Below are positions 40,576-50,291 of a DNA stretch of 64,000 nt, one piece after another. The translations under genes were made by a program, and so were the position numbers. Position 1 is the stretch's first letter. Each line of letters begins with the position of its first letter. The DNA comes from Pararge aegeria (lineage: Eukaryota > Arthropoda > Insecta > Lepidoptera > Nymphalidae): contig NC_053194.1 of NCBI RefSeq assembly GCF_905163445.1, forward strand, positions 17,154,921-17,218,920, written 5' to 3'. The notes under the pieces are model-generated. The model was given only the letters and a program-made list of their open reading frames with translations. It was not told where the DNA came from and made no database searches.

Positions 40576-41363
40576 TAAATTAAATTCCAAGGGTTAACTT
40601 AGTAGCAGAATTGAAAGCATCTCTATTATAAGTAAATTAAAAAACGAACATGAAATACAAACTAAATTTAAACAATATACCTAATAATACTAATACAAAA
40701 TTTAGTTGTATTCTAGAAAACAAATTGTATTTGTCGCAACTAAAATAGAAATGTCGTGGAAATGAAATTGTAAACCGGGCATTAGGGGCGGGAATGGAAA
40801 ATGAAATTAGAAGAAAGGGAATGAAATGGAATAATGCATTCCAATACTAGAGTGTTAAGGAAAAATTGCATTTTTTATCTGACTGTTTTACAAATTTACG
40901 TCATTCAAAATTCTTTTCTTGTTCTTCAGCGTTGTAATTACGATGAATATTCCGGTATGACGGTTGCATGAGGTTCATGGATCGTTAATATGCAACTAGA
41001 TGTTGCTCGCCACTTTCTCCACGTTTGTTCGTTTTTTTTTTGAGTTATGTGAAAAACGAACGTTTCCCAGGTCAATAGTATCCTACGTTTATTCACTGGA
41101 TACAAGTTACTTCTGTGCCAGATTTTATTATTAGAGCCGATTGAACTTAGGTAAAGAACAACTAAAAGAAACAAACACAGACAATTTTAGGTTTTATATT
41201 GGGTTATATAACAAACAGTGACTGGAGGTATAACAACGGAGACACGACAAATTATCATGCTTGTTCATTAATTTCTTCAAAATAGCATAAATAGTAAAAA
41301 TCATTTTGAAATTTTTTGAATAAATTAAATAAATTAATTTCAAAATTGAATAAATTAATTTCA
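40576..41363. other. No recognised feature
   Basis: AT-rich, with short imperfect direct repeats around 41316-41360 (aaattaaataaatt words). No gene. Confidence 0.3.
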
Positions 41364-41545
41364 AGGCCGATTGGCGCAGTTTGCATGTTTATCTATCTGA
41401 GTCGAAGGCCGTGTTTGATTCTCACTACTGCAAAATGTGTCTCTTATGGGCATGAATGTTTTTCAGTGCCTGGGTGTTTATTCATAAAAGTATATATTAG
41501 TCAGGGCTAGTTGGCGATGTGTGTTTCGTGATAGTTTATTTATTA
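41364..41545 (+). repeat. SINE-C, shortened
   Basis: aaggccgattggcgcagttt, gtcgaaggccgtgtttgatt, ctcactactgcaaaatgtgt, catgaatgtttttcagtgcc, tgggtgtttattcataaaag, gggctagttggcgatgtgtg and atagtttatttatta. The central cataacacaagctacgc word is deleted and the B box is mutated (GTTTGATTCTC). Confidence 0.75.
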
Positions 41546-41660
41546 AATATACTTTAAGTGTACACCACAAAAAAATACGCAAAACAGAAAGGCAACCACC
41601 AAATATGCTATACAAAGTATTAGGATTCTAACGGAAAAGGGGATTTTAAGCAAACCTCAA
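41546..41660 (-). repeat. LINE-H-like 3' end
   Basis: aatatactttaagtgtacac, cacaaaaaaatacgcaaaac and agaaaggcaaccacc resemble the 24310-24430 LINE-H tail (tacacttttattgtacacca, ccaggcaaccaaaggc). Confidence 0.4.
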
Positions 41661-42339
41661 AACATCGTCGGGCTTTAAACACTTTTCGAGAAATTTGTTT
41701 GGAATATGAAACCAGCAGATATCCTTACGCCGTCTGAGTCTCTTAATAAGACTGAAGTGTACTCTAATGCAACCATATCATGAAAATATCCACCGACAAA
41801 ATATGAATGAACATTAAATATATTTTTTATTATTTCTCGAAAACTATTCAAGAAATAAAATATGATATATTGAAACATTTTTAGAAAGTCTCATGTTAAT
41901 GCTAATCGAGTTAATGAAGTATCCGGCATATATAGGTAGGTACTATCAAGTTACAGATAACTAAAGTTTACTTATTATTTACCCAATATACGAAATATCC
42001 ACCGAATTAATATGACTACATTTGCAAGCGCTGATTACACTTATCATTTTAATGGCATATATTATCGAGTTATCAAAAGTTAAACTTAGTAGGACATTTT
42101 TTTAATAATTTATAGTAAAATTAACCGTATTGATTATTTTTATGGACGTTATCGTCCATTCCATCGCGAGCTATCAACAAAGCTACGTTTTGTCGACTCA
42201 TGCGCATCTGCCCTACCCCTTCAAGGCGGGGCGTTGCCATGACTACCGAGGCCACGCCTATCATAAACCGAATTATGATGTAGTGAGGTAGTGATCCGAA
42301 TCAACATGAGCCTAAGCAAGCTCTCATTTTATTACCGCT
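41661..42339. other. No recognised feature
   Basis: AT-rich. A GC-richer patch at 42150-42250 (ccctaccccttcaaggcggg) matches nothing I recognise. Confidence 0.3.
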
Positions 42340-42440
42340 ACAGGTGAGCCTGGACTGAAATCTTGCTTGATGGCAAGTGATGATGCAACGAAGGTGGTAG
42401 TGGGCTAACCTGTTATGGGTATATGCAATTATATTGACGC
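42340..42440 (-). repeat. SINE-A 3' fragment
   Basis: ctacaggtgagcctggactg, aaatcttgcttgatggcaag, tgatgatgcaacgaaggtgg and tagtgggctaacctgttatg follow the opening order of minus SINE-A copies. Confidence 0.6.
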
Positions 42441-42504
42441 GGCTACATGATTGTTGTTTCACCATTATCTCTCAGAATAACAAAGCTAACTGAAAAATCC
42501 TATT

Positions 42505-42765
42505 ATTAATGTTAAGGATTACTCAAACGATAAAAAAGCTTGGGGTTGAATTGACTTAATAGCTTAATATTACTGTGTGATAACAAAAAAAAAAAACTAC
42601 GCGGCTAAGTTTGCTTTGGGCTCTTCTTTTTTTAAGGTTTAAGTTGGCGACCGAAGTTATCGCCATCCCCTTACAATTATTTAAACATATATGTATGAAC
42701 GCTTCATAAATGCCTGTGATAGGCCTATATGAATAAAGAACATTTGAATTTGAATTTGAATGCTC
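42505..42765 (+). pseudogene. LINE-D 3' end, last codons only
   Basis: attaatgttaaggattactc, aaacgataaaaaagcttggg and gttga encode VKDYSNDKKAWG and a stop, the LINE-D C-terminus. Then come ttactgtgtgataacaaaaa, ggctaagtttgctttgggct, gaccgaagttatcgccatcc, tgtgataggcctatatgaat and aaagaacatttgaatttgaa, a (TTTGAA)n tail. It is a 5'-truncated retrocopy. Confidence 0.8.
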
Positions 42766-43538
42766 TCATTATTTTAAGTCCGTAGTCCACCACGCCGTCC
42801 AACCTTAGAACCGTGAGAATATAGCGCTAATAGTCCTCAATGAAATTTCTTCTCGAAAAACAGATTTGAAGGATATTTATATACTTACTTATTTATTCAT
42901 TTGTATTTAGTTACAAGTATTGTTTTATATATATTTATTTAAGTAATGAGATATTATTTTTAATGGGTATAATCATTATTCGTGTATATGCACCACCTAC
43001 ATATTTTCTGCATTCTTGTTACACGGCCGATTCCTTTAATCCCTGTACTGCGCCGCGACCACTCACTCATCGCTTATCGATGCCATCTTAATCGATCACA
43101 ATCAATTATCTCATGTCGATATCTGTACACAATACCATTCTATTTTAAGATGCTCCATTCACGGATATTTCACAAAAAGGTTGCCGACTTCTGGTATATT
43201 GTGTAACACTGCCGCCGTGCAAAGGGTTGCCGACATCTGATTCTTATTTCACCGAAAAGGGTTAAGCAGCGGCAGCACCGTATTGTCATGTATTGCAAAC
43301 ATTTTGATGAGATCAGCCAGGTGATTTCGTATAGCGTAAACGTTTTTTGCAAAATTGGTGATTATGGGTTAGGACTGAAAAAGCGGTTCTCCCGAGACTT
43401 CGTCCGGGTACAAAGTCGGAATAGTAAATTTTAAGACAGACATTAATCCTCAAGGTATTCTGGTATTTAACATAACCTACTTCAATAATTTTTATTAGTG
43501 TTTTTACCAACACTTGGAGGAATTATCAATTTAATAAA
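42766..43538. other. No recognised gene
   Basis: Begins with a short SINE-B scrap (aagtccgtagtccaccacgc). The rest is unrecognised; 43380-43430 holds gagacttcgtccgggtacaa, which looks repeat-derived. Confidence 0.3.
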
Positions 43539-43818
43539 TTTTAAATGCATATAAAAATTTTCGGAACCGACAGGATTTGAACCTGTTATTCTCTGGCAAT
43601 CACGGCCAGAGCGCTTTCTCCAACTAAGCTACGGCTCTCCTACCGTCGATGCCGAAATTAGTATATGCCTTTCACATCAATCTTATAGCGACTGCAGCGT
43701 CATCTAGTAGGAAACGTTGCAGTTTCGATCTACTTTTTCCAAGGTCCATATTACAATGAGACATTTCGCCGCAGATTCAAATCCTGTCGGTAACGAAAAT
43801 TTTTATATGCATTTTAAA
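43539..43818. mobile_element. tRNA-like element bounded by 43-bp inverted repeats
   Basis: The arms 43539-43581 and 43776-43818 are reverse complements at 40 of 43 positions. Each arm includes the tRNA-like 3' end (ggatttgaa / ttcaaatcc plus ctgtcgg) followed by the same AT-rich body start (gaaaatttttatatgcat). The left arm belongs to the fuller tRNA-like unit on the minus strand (43562-43641). The most economical reading is two copies of one SINE in opposite orientation, the right one lacking most of its head. Confidence 0.6.
43562..43641 (-). other. tRNA-like sequence (SINE head or tRNA pseudogene)
   Basis: Reading minus: a D-stem GCTT/AAGC with loop agttggaga, T-arm ACAGG-ttcaaat-CCTGT and a 3' strand CGGTTCC opposite agagccg. 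The A box TAGCTTAGTTGG and B box GGTTCAAATCC fit the Pol III consensus. Against a working tRNA: the CTCTG/CAGAG anticodon stem would enclose an 11-nt loop, and the first acceptor pair is A-C. Confidence 0.6.
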
Positions 43819-43959
43819 TCAACTTAAATATTTCTAAAACTAATGCTTCTATTGTTTGTATATATTATTTATACTATGGCCTTTACACATACATGGACTA
43901 TTACAATGCAAAATCTCGCGTTAATCTCGTATTTAACTATATCTTCAACAACCAACCTT

Positions 43960-44248
43960 TCACCGGCCACCTTACCTTTTAACTACAGGGCACGGGTCAC
44001 CTCCCACGTTAAGAAGAAGTTAAGGCCGTAACCCACCATGCTGGCCCAGTCCGGATTGGTTGAGTTGACACACCTTTGATACATTATTATTATTTCCTAA
44101 CTATGATATTTTTCTTCACCGTTAAAGAAAGTGATATTTGAATTGCTTAAACGCATATAACTTAGATAAGTTAGAGGTGCGTGCTGGGAACTCGGCCCTC
44201 CGAAAGCGAACTCGAAGTCGTACCCACCGGGCTTTCACCGCTTCATTC
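43960..44248 (-). repeat. SINE-B, minus
   Basis: tcaccggccaccttaccttt, taactacagggcacgggtca, gtaacccaccatgctggccc, agtccggattggttgagttg, gatatttttcttcaccgtta, cgcatataacttagataagt, tagaggtgcgtgctgggaac and ccaccgggctttcaccgctt. Confidence 0.8.
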
Positions 44249-44692
44249 ACTTCATTTCACTATTTCATTGTAATGTTTAAAATATATCATTTTTTGGTGT
44301 TCAAAAAGTGTTAAACAATAAACATATGTAATCGACAAATAGGTATGCGCTGCAATAATAAAACAATAAAACCCTCACAAGCTTTATAAATTCCTTTGTT
44401 CTATGACTGAAAAGGGCTGTTATTTGGGATATTTATGGCTGTTGGTAAATTTAAAGACAACCAAGCGTGACATAACATTTCACAATTAATCAATACTTTT
44501 GTTTATGGCCAGATAACGCGCCGGTCTTTAGCAATAAAGATATAATCCGGCTTAAAATACCGAAAAAAGTGAGTCTATTTTTACTTTTCATTCCAAATAG
44601 AACGAGAAGTGCTACTATCCTGAGAGTTCAGTGAATGTTACCAGCACCAATAAAGAATAGATTTATAAAGTGCGTCCAATGTCGTATCTCAT
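44249..44692. other. No recognised feature
   Basis: AT-rich; nothing recognised. Confidence 0.3.
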
Positions 44693-44790
44693 TCGCATCG
44701 TTGGTCTAGTGGTGAGCCTGTTCGACTGCAGATGACGTAGGCCTAGGTTTGATCCCGAGTCAGGCCAGTGTTACAGTCATTTTATAAAGT
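44693..44790 (+). repeat. Another tRNA-headed SINE fragment
   Basis: gcatcgttggtctagtggtg, agcctgttcgactgcagatg, acgtaggcctaggtttgatc and ccgagtcaggcc. The A box TGGTCTAGTGGTG and B box AGGTTTGATCCC are recognisable, Asp/Gly-tRNA-like. The downstream gggtaaataaccaaactttt may be its body. It appears once in the window. Confidence 0.6.
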
Positions 44791-45387
44791 GGGTAAATAA
44801 CCAAACTTTTGATAACTATAAATTTATATTTGCCAGATATTTTCTTAAATTGAAAAGAATTTTACAAATATCCTAATAATTATAAATTAGCTAATACATA
44901 GTTTTCAAGAAACAATTAAAATTATATTTGATTAATAACCAATGTTCATCATATTGAGTTGGTGGGTACTTTTATATAAATACGACTGCATTATCGATAC
45001 AGTTCAGTCAGATAAACGTCGAACCGAACCGAGTTTCGAGTCCTCGCAGGAGGCACCCTCGGGTCTTCGTCTCCCACCTTCCCCAGAAGTCGTCGAGCCC
45101 TGGGGCTCTTCTCATGGTGAGCTCTCGCGCTCGCCCCACTCCCCCGGTGACGCCGTAGCAACCCCTCAGGTGGTCCTACATGGACTCGGACGATGCCAAT
45201 ATACCTCCCGGTGTCTTAGTCGTTATCACCAGTTACCAGTATTGGGGTTTCTATCAAGAAGCTGATTCACCGCACTACCCTAGAGAGCACGTTACACTGA
45301 AGGTCCCGCGCCTCATCTGTTTCCGGTCGTAGAGCTCCCGTTCTATGGACTATAATTGTAAGGGAAATGAGAATGCAACTATGTTTT
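44791..45387. other. Unidentified; GC-rich block at about 45000-45330
   Basis: Within AT-rich sequence, 45000-45330 is GC-rich (tcctcgcaggaggcaccctc, ccagaagtcgtcgagccctg, cgcgctcgccccactccccc). A 107-codon plus-strand frame (44942-45265) has an AT-rich start and no domain, so I do not call it. An echo of ccccggaagtcgtcgaa occurs at 14603-14620. It may be a transposon 5' region. Confidence 0.3.
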
Positions 45388-45650
45388 GACGGCCGACTGG
45401 CGCAGTGGGCAGCGACACTGCTTTATGAGTCCAAGGCCGTGGGTTCGATTCCCAAAACTCGAAAATGATTGTGTGATGAACATGAATGTATTTGGGTGTT
45501 TATCTGTATATTATACCTAAGTAATTATGTGTATTATAAATAAAAATATTCATCAGTTATCTTAGTACCCATAACACAAGCTACGCTTACTTTACTAGAT
45601 AGCTATGTGGGTATTGTAGTAGTATATTTATTTGTATTTATTATTTATTT
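45388..45650 (+). repeat. SINE-C, plus
   Basis: gacggccgactggcgcagtg, ggcagcgacactgctttatg, gccgtgggttcgattcccaa, aactcgaaaatgattgtgtg, cataacacaagctacgctta and a TTTA tail. The gggct of the body is lost (ctttactagatagctatgtg). It faces a minus SINE-C tail to tail. Confidence 0.87.
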
Positions 45651-45728
45651 GTATGTTTGTGCACGCACTTGTGCTCTTTAATATCTCCCGCGTAGTTGTA
45701 ATTCTCTGTGAAGATATTTATGAATTTT

Positions 45729-45866
45729 ATACATAAATACTTATAATAAACAGATAAACACCCAGACACTGAAAAACATTCATGTTCATCATGTTACAGT
45801 TGTGGGAATCGAACCCGCGGCCTTGGACTCATTACCCTAAGTTGCTGCCCACTGCGCCAGACGGCC
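45729..45866 (-). repeat. SINE-C, minus, 3' truncated
   Basis: acataaatacttataataaa, cagataaacacccagacact, gaaaaacattcatgttcatc, agttgtgggaatcgaacccg, cggccttggactcattaccc, aagttgctgcccactgcgcc and agacggcc. Pol III boxes are intact on the minus strand. The half beyond the gtgtttat word is missing. Confidence 0.85.
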
Positions 45867-46049
45867 ACCACCAATATTGACCACCGTGGCCGCAATGCGT
45901 CTCACAAATTGCACATTTATCGGGGTTAAAAGAGATGCGGATATGCTTCGAATAAAGTAAACGTAGCATGACATCAGTCGCCTTTAATAAATCTATTAAG
46001 TCTTCACTCGCATTTAATTCAGGTATTTAAGTAGACCTTGCACCGGTAA
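45867..46049. other. No recognised feature
   Basis: Nothing recognised. Confidence 0.3.
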
Positions 46050-46200
46050 ACCCGGCAGCGTTGGTAGACCCCCGACGAGGTGGACAGATGATATCAAGCT
46101 AGTCCCAAGCGGCACGAGGCTGTGGTATTTGGAACTGCCTTTAAAAGACCTACTCGTATGTCCTGCAGTGGACGTCCATTAATTGACATGTTGATAATGT
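46050..46200 (+). pseudogene. RTE-type LINE 3' end
   Basis: ttggtagacccccgacgagg, tggacagatgatatcaagct and cgaggctgtggtatttggaa encode VGRPPTRWTDDIKLV, a phrase I know from RTE-like polymerase C-termini. It is followed by ctgcctttaaaagacctact, gtcctgcagtggacgtccat and taattgacatgttgata. Compare 38480-38560. It is strongly 5' truncated. Confidence 0.6.
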
Positions 46201-47631
46201 AGATGATTCAAGTTGAGTAAATTTCATGGAATATCAAAGTAATGCGAAATTAAGTAGATAAAATACTTTAAACTTTATGTTTCACTCTATTTCAAGAGAT
46301 AAACGAAAGTTGTACTTTTTGTTTGCTGACAAATAAGAAAACTACGCTCTTCAATTGTTCTGTGAAACGGCGTTACTCTTCTCAAGTAGCACAAAGAACA
46401 GTCTTACGGTCGAGTATTTGTTGATCGAAGTTTTAAAATGCCATCGGAGCTTTTTAATCGCTATTCCATTCTTATGGTGTATAACTGTTGCATATTTACA
46501 TGTCTAGCCATTATTTTGCGTTGAAGTACGAGTTAAATAATAAAATAATAACGAGTTTCTTGAAGACAGAAGTCACCCCTATCCCAAACCTCCATCGCAC
46601 CTGGTAGGTATTATTTAATTATCCTGTACCTATTTTCTCTGTTACTAATAGGTATTATTATTATTTATTTATTTCTACTATTATTATTTTTATGTAACTA
46701 ATAAATTCAATGATTAAATTAAAAGCTGCACCCAACGGGGCTTTCATGTTTAATGAAAGATTGCTAAAATAAATAAATAAGTAATTGAGCTAATAAAGTA
46801 ACACCTATCTACACTCTATGGCAACTATGATACTATGGTCGGTTGTCATTGGTAGTTATGATCTTTATTATTTAGATATATTGCCGATATTCGATATTGT
46901 GACCTCACGTTCCATCGCGCAATATCAAAACCAGAGTTCTGATTTCTGAGTACTAAGAAATTTAGACTACAATCGCGATAACATATCTCGGTAACTTATA
47001 TCGTAGGACAATAAGGAATTATCAAATTGCTTTTATTACAAACTAAGACAGCTTTTTGTAATAGTCCGAGGTAGCTACAATTTCTATTTGTCCAATTATC
47101 CTGACTTAAATTATTTATCAAATGTCAAAAGTCTACCTAATTAATGGAATGGAATGGAATTACCTAGTAGTTGCTCTACGTTCTCTGATATATTCCCTTA
47201 GTCACCTCGTACGGCACCTGCCAGTAGAGAAAAGGCATTATATAAAGTAAAGAAAAGATTCCACATATTACATACGGAATACGTACGTATTAATGCGGAA
47301 TCCTAAAATCAATCTGGTAAAGGCTTTGTACGTACATGCGTGTTGACATTCCGCGGGATTAAAAGCCCACGTTGATCCCGGACATGTTACACGGGCGCGA
47401 GAGAGGAGATATGGGGTGTTAGGCTATAATCCACTTGTTTGTGGAAACTGATTGACAATCCCTCTGCCCCCGTTTATATAGTTAAATTTTACGTTTATAT
47501 GGGTGACCCATTTTTTTTATTCCGTTACCTAACCATGGCTGACCTGGCCCGGTGCTTTCGTACCAAAACAGAGTTATGAGTAGGCACTACAAACTATAAA
47601 CTGTAATGTCAATTATCTCAATAACATAATA
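46201..47631. other. No recognised gene; short simple repeats
   Basis: AT-rich over 1.4 kb. It contains ATTATT-rich low complexity near 46650 and an (AATGG)n stretch near 47143-47160. The phrase cttagtcacctcgtacggca near 47198 is shared with 58755. No coding frame of substance. Confidence 0.3.
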
Positions 47632-47925
47632 ATACGGTGATAGCCCATTGGGTAGGACTACGACTTCTGTTTCGGGGGGGAGCCGAGTTCGAATTTTTCT
47701 AACTATTCTAAGTTATTTGCGTTTTAAGCAATTAAAATACCATTTGCTTCAACGGTGAATGAAAACTGGGAGTTTTCCATAATGTTCTGAAAGGTGTGAG
47801 GAATCCATCAATCCGCACTGGGCCAGCGTGGTGGACTAAGGCTTAAACCCCTTCTCATTGTGGGAGGAGACCCGTGCCCTGTAGTGGGCCGGTAATGGGT
47901 TTATATGATAATGATAATGAAGACA
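47632..47925 (+). repeat. SINE-B, plus
   Basis: acggtgatagcccattgggt (A box TAGCCCATTGGG), aggactacgacttctgtttc, gccgagttcgaattt (B box damaged after gttcgaa), tatttgcgttttaagcaatt, tgcttcaacggtgaatgaaa, agttttccataatgttctga, ccgcactgggccagcgtggt, cttctcattgtgggaggaga, tagtgggccggtaatgggtt and an ATG tail. Confidence 0.85.
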
Positions 47926-48059
47926 ATAGAGTAGAAACAATTTCTGCAGAAAAAAATCCTTGAAGGGTTACAAAGGGCAGTTTTTTGATATCCATAAACA
48001 TCTGAGCTAGGTATGGGTATTAAATAGGTATGTCTCTACAAGATACAAGGTAATTTTGG

Positions 48060-48375
48060 ACCTACCAATGCATAAGTTTAAAGAATGTGTTAAAACACAT
48101 TTATTACAGCCAGGTTATTATTCAATTGATGTGTTTCTTAATGACAAGGTTGCTTGGAAGCATCCGGCTCCGCTTTCATCTCTCACAAGATAGAAAAATG
48201 AATGTTAAAATATAAAATGTAAATTTTTGATGTTGGAAAAGAGCAACTGCTGAGTTTCTTGCCGGCTTCTTCTCGGTAGAATCTGCCTTCCGAACCGGTG
48301 GTAGAGTCACTACACACGGACAGACTTGACGTTTCAAAAGTGCTTGTATTAGGCCTACTTGAAATAAATGAATTT
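48060..48375 (+). pseudogene. LINE-E 3' end with last codons
   Basis: One frame reads LPMHKFKECVKTHLLQPGYY, SIDVFLNDKVAWKHPAPLSS, LTR and a stop near 48190, matching the minus copy at 35912-36109. The tail follows: aagagcaactgctgagtttc, ttgccggcttcttctcggta, gaatctgccttccgaaccgg, tggtagagtcac and ggcctacttgaaataaatga. It is 5' truncated. Confidence 0.82.
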
Positions 48376-48505
48376 TACAAATTTGAATTTTTTGAATTTT
48401 GATATCCCTGTGTTGCTAGAATTTATTGCGTTAAATTTTGCACGTAGTTTTGTTCGTGCAAAACATATTAAATGTAAATTGTACAAAGGTGTCACTTTTG
48501 GCACG

Positions 48506-48691
48506 GACGGCCGATTGGCGCAGTTTGCAGCGATCCTGCTTTCTGAGTCCAAGGCCGTGTGTTCGATTCCCACAACTGGAAAAATGTTCGTGTGATGAGC
48601 ATGAATGTTTTTCAGTATCTGGGTGTTTATATCTATATTCTAAGTATTTTTGTATATTATCTATAAATTCAACAGTCATCTTAGTACCCAT
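48506..48691 (+). repeat. SINE-C, 3' truncated by LINE-D end
   Basis: gacggccgattggcgcagtt, gccgtgtgttcgattcccac, aactggaaaaatgttcgtgt, cagtatctgggtgtttatat and atcttagtacccataag. It stops where LINE-D begins (agagaaaattcaaaatttct). The missing end (ccaagctacgcttactttgg) is found at 54007, on the far side of LINE-D. That suggests LINE-D inserted into this SINE. Confidence 0.85.
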
Positions 48692-49508
48692 AAGAGAAAA
48701 GAGAAAGAGAAAATTCAAAATTTCTTTATTCATGTAGGCCTATCACAGGCACTTATGAAGCGTTCATACATATTTGTTTACATAATTGTAACGGGATGGT
48801 GATAACTTCGTTCGCCAACTTAAATCTAAAGCTACGAGGGTTCCAAACGCGCCCTGGTCTAAGAAGAGCCCACAACAAACTTAGCCGGGTAAATTTATTT
48901 TTTTGTTATCACCATCTTCCAGTAAATTTAAATTAAGCTATGAAGCTAGAGCAATTCACACCCAAGCTTTTTTATCGTTAAAATAATCCTTAATGTTATA
49001 ATAGGATTTTTCTGTAAGCTTACGTTTTATATAAACTTTGAACTTATTGAGAGACAACTCAAAGATTTCATTTGGTAATTTGTTATAAAATAATATACAA
49101 TTGCCCTTGAATGAATTTGCAATTTTGTGTAGCCTAGTAAACTGCACAACGAGTTTATTTTTGCTTCTAATATTTATATTGTTACAGTGCATTTTCTTTT
49201 TAAATTTTGATATATTTTTATGGACATGAATTAAATTTTCATATATGTACTGACTATGCACCGTCATTATTTTAACTTCTTTAAATTTATTCCTTAATGA
49301 CTCTCTTGGGCCCATTTTATATATCGCACGAACAGCCCTTTTCTGCAGGACGAAAATAGAATCTATATCAGCAGCATTACCCCATAATAAAATGCCATAG
49401 GACATAATGCTGTAAAAATAACTAAAATAAACAAGCCTAGCAGTTTCTATGTTTGTCATATGACGAATCTTTTTTACCGCGTATGCTGCAGAACTAAGTC
49501 TGTTCGCT
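48692..49508 (-). pseudogene. LINE-D polymerase C-terminus and 3' region (right of the core), interrupted
   Basis: The minus-strand frame 48956-49459 reads MTNIETARLVYFSYFYSIMS, YGILLWGNAADIDSIFVLQK, RAVRAIYKMGPRESLRNKFK and on to YFNDKKAWV. Upstream codons LANRLSSAAYAVKKIRH lie at 49459-49508. The 3' untranslated part (48692-48955) holds gctacgagggttccaaacgc and gccctggtctaagaagagcc. The reading frame is cut at 49508 by the LINE inserted at 49509-53603 and resumes at 53617. It was a polymerase of an APE-type LINE. Confidence 0.9.
49496..49508. repeat. Target-site duplication, left copy
   Basis: aagtctgttcgct, identical to 53604-53616. The sequence belongs to the interrupted LINE-D (part of the NRLSSA codons on the minus strand), so the right copy is the duplicate. 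Confidence 0.93.
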
Positions 49509-49511
49509 GTT

Positions 49512-49600
49512 TGTTGGGGTGTAGTGTTATGTCGGCGTCAACTTTCTGCAAGCCGACCTTCATTTAAAGGTGCAGAATGTAAAATTAAAACACCCCGACA
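49512..49600 (+). other. Structured 5' end of the nested LINE (predicted RNA stem)
   Basis: tgttggggtgt (49512-49522) can pair with acaccccgaca (49590-49600) in 11 pairs including one G-U, enclosing a 6-bp stem gtcggc/gccgac (49531-49536, 49552-49557). It begins 3 nt from the element's 5' end. HDV-like self-cleaving ribozymes are known at 5' ends of some non-LTR elements, but I could not fold this into that pattern. Confidence 0.4.
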
Positions 49601-50291
49601 TTTCGCAATCTCTCACCAGTGGCTCCAAGTAGCAGCAGTGCACGCAGCGGCCACACCCCGGTAAACCACGACGGCACGTGGGCCAAACCTGATAGAGGGG
49701 ATCTGTGCACTTACGTGTGCAGGTTGCAAGCGGTCACCTCCCGCAACGTGTACAGAGTCTAACTCGGCGAGGAAGGCAACCCACGCTGATAAGCACAGGG
49801 ATTGGCGGAATCGGGTTAGCGAAGCCTGGTGGAAGGCTTAGGGCGGCGTTAGAGGTCAAGGAGAGCGCCGGCCAGACACAGCATCCAAGCCTCTCTCTGA
49901 TTGTAGCGGTCCCCCGTTCCATCAGGTACAGAGAGGCGAGGACGAGAGGGTGCATCTGTTTCTGCGCGAAAATTTATGCACCAAAATATATCCTGCGCAA
50001 ATGACTGTTTCTGTTTAATGGATTCCGAGAAGAGAAAGACTTGTGGCGATAGGCAGAAGTAGAGAGGTCTGGTTGTGATGCCAACTGGGTTTTGTCTGAT
50101 GCCTGCACACAAGCGGCTCAGGGAGAGTGGTCGCTTTTGCACTGCACTAGGTTAACAGTATGGATTCGGCAGCACCCTGAGTGACGAAGCAGCCCTATTT
50201 AGGGAGGCACTGCTTCCCTCGCATAGCCGGGGAAAGGACTAGAAAAGGTGTCCTAAAAAAAGCTTAACCTATTCAAATACAGAGGAAGTAA

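Noticed and set aside
43562..43641. Functional tRNA gene on the minus strand
   Set aside because: The D and T arms are good but the anticodon loop would be 11 nt and the first acceptor pair does not form; its 3' end is also repeated in inverted orientation nearby, as expected of a SINE.
44942..45265. 107-codon proline/serine-rich frame
   Set aside because: It crosses from AT-rich to GC-rich sequence with no domain or splice context I could support; recorded only as an unidentified GC-rich block.
49705..50004. 99-codon frame as ORF1 of the nested LINE
   Set aside because: No ORF1-type domain or zinc knuckle is visible, the frame is closed well before the main ORF, and a GC-rich untranslated region readily gives such frames on both strands.
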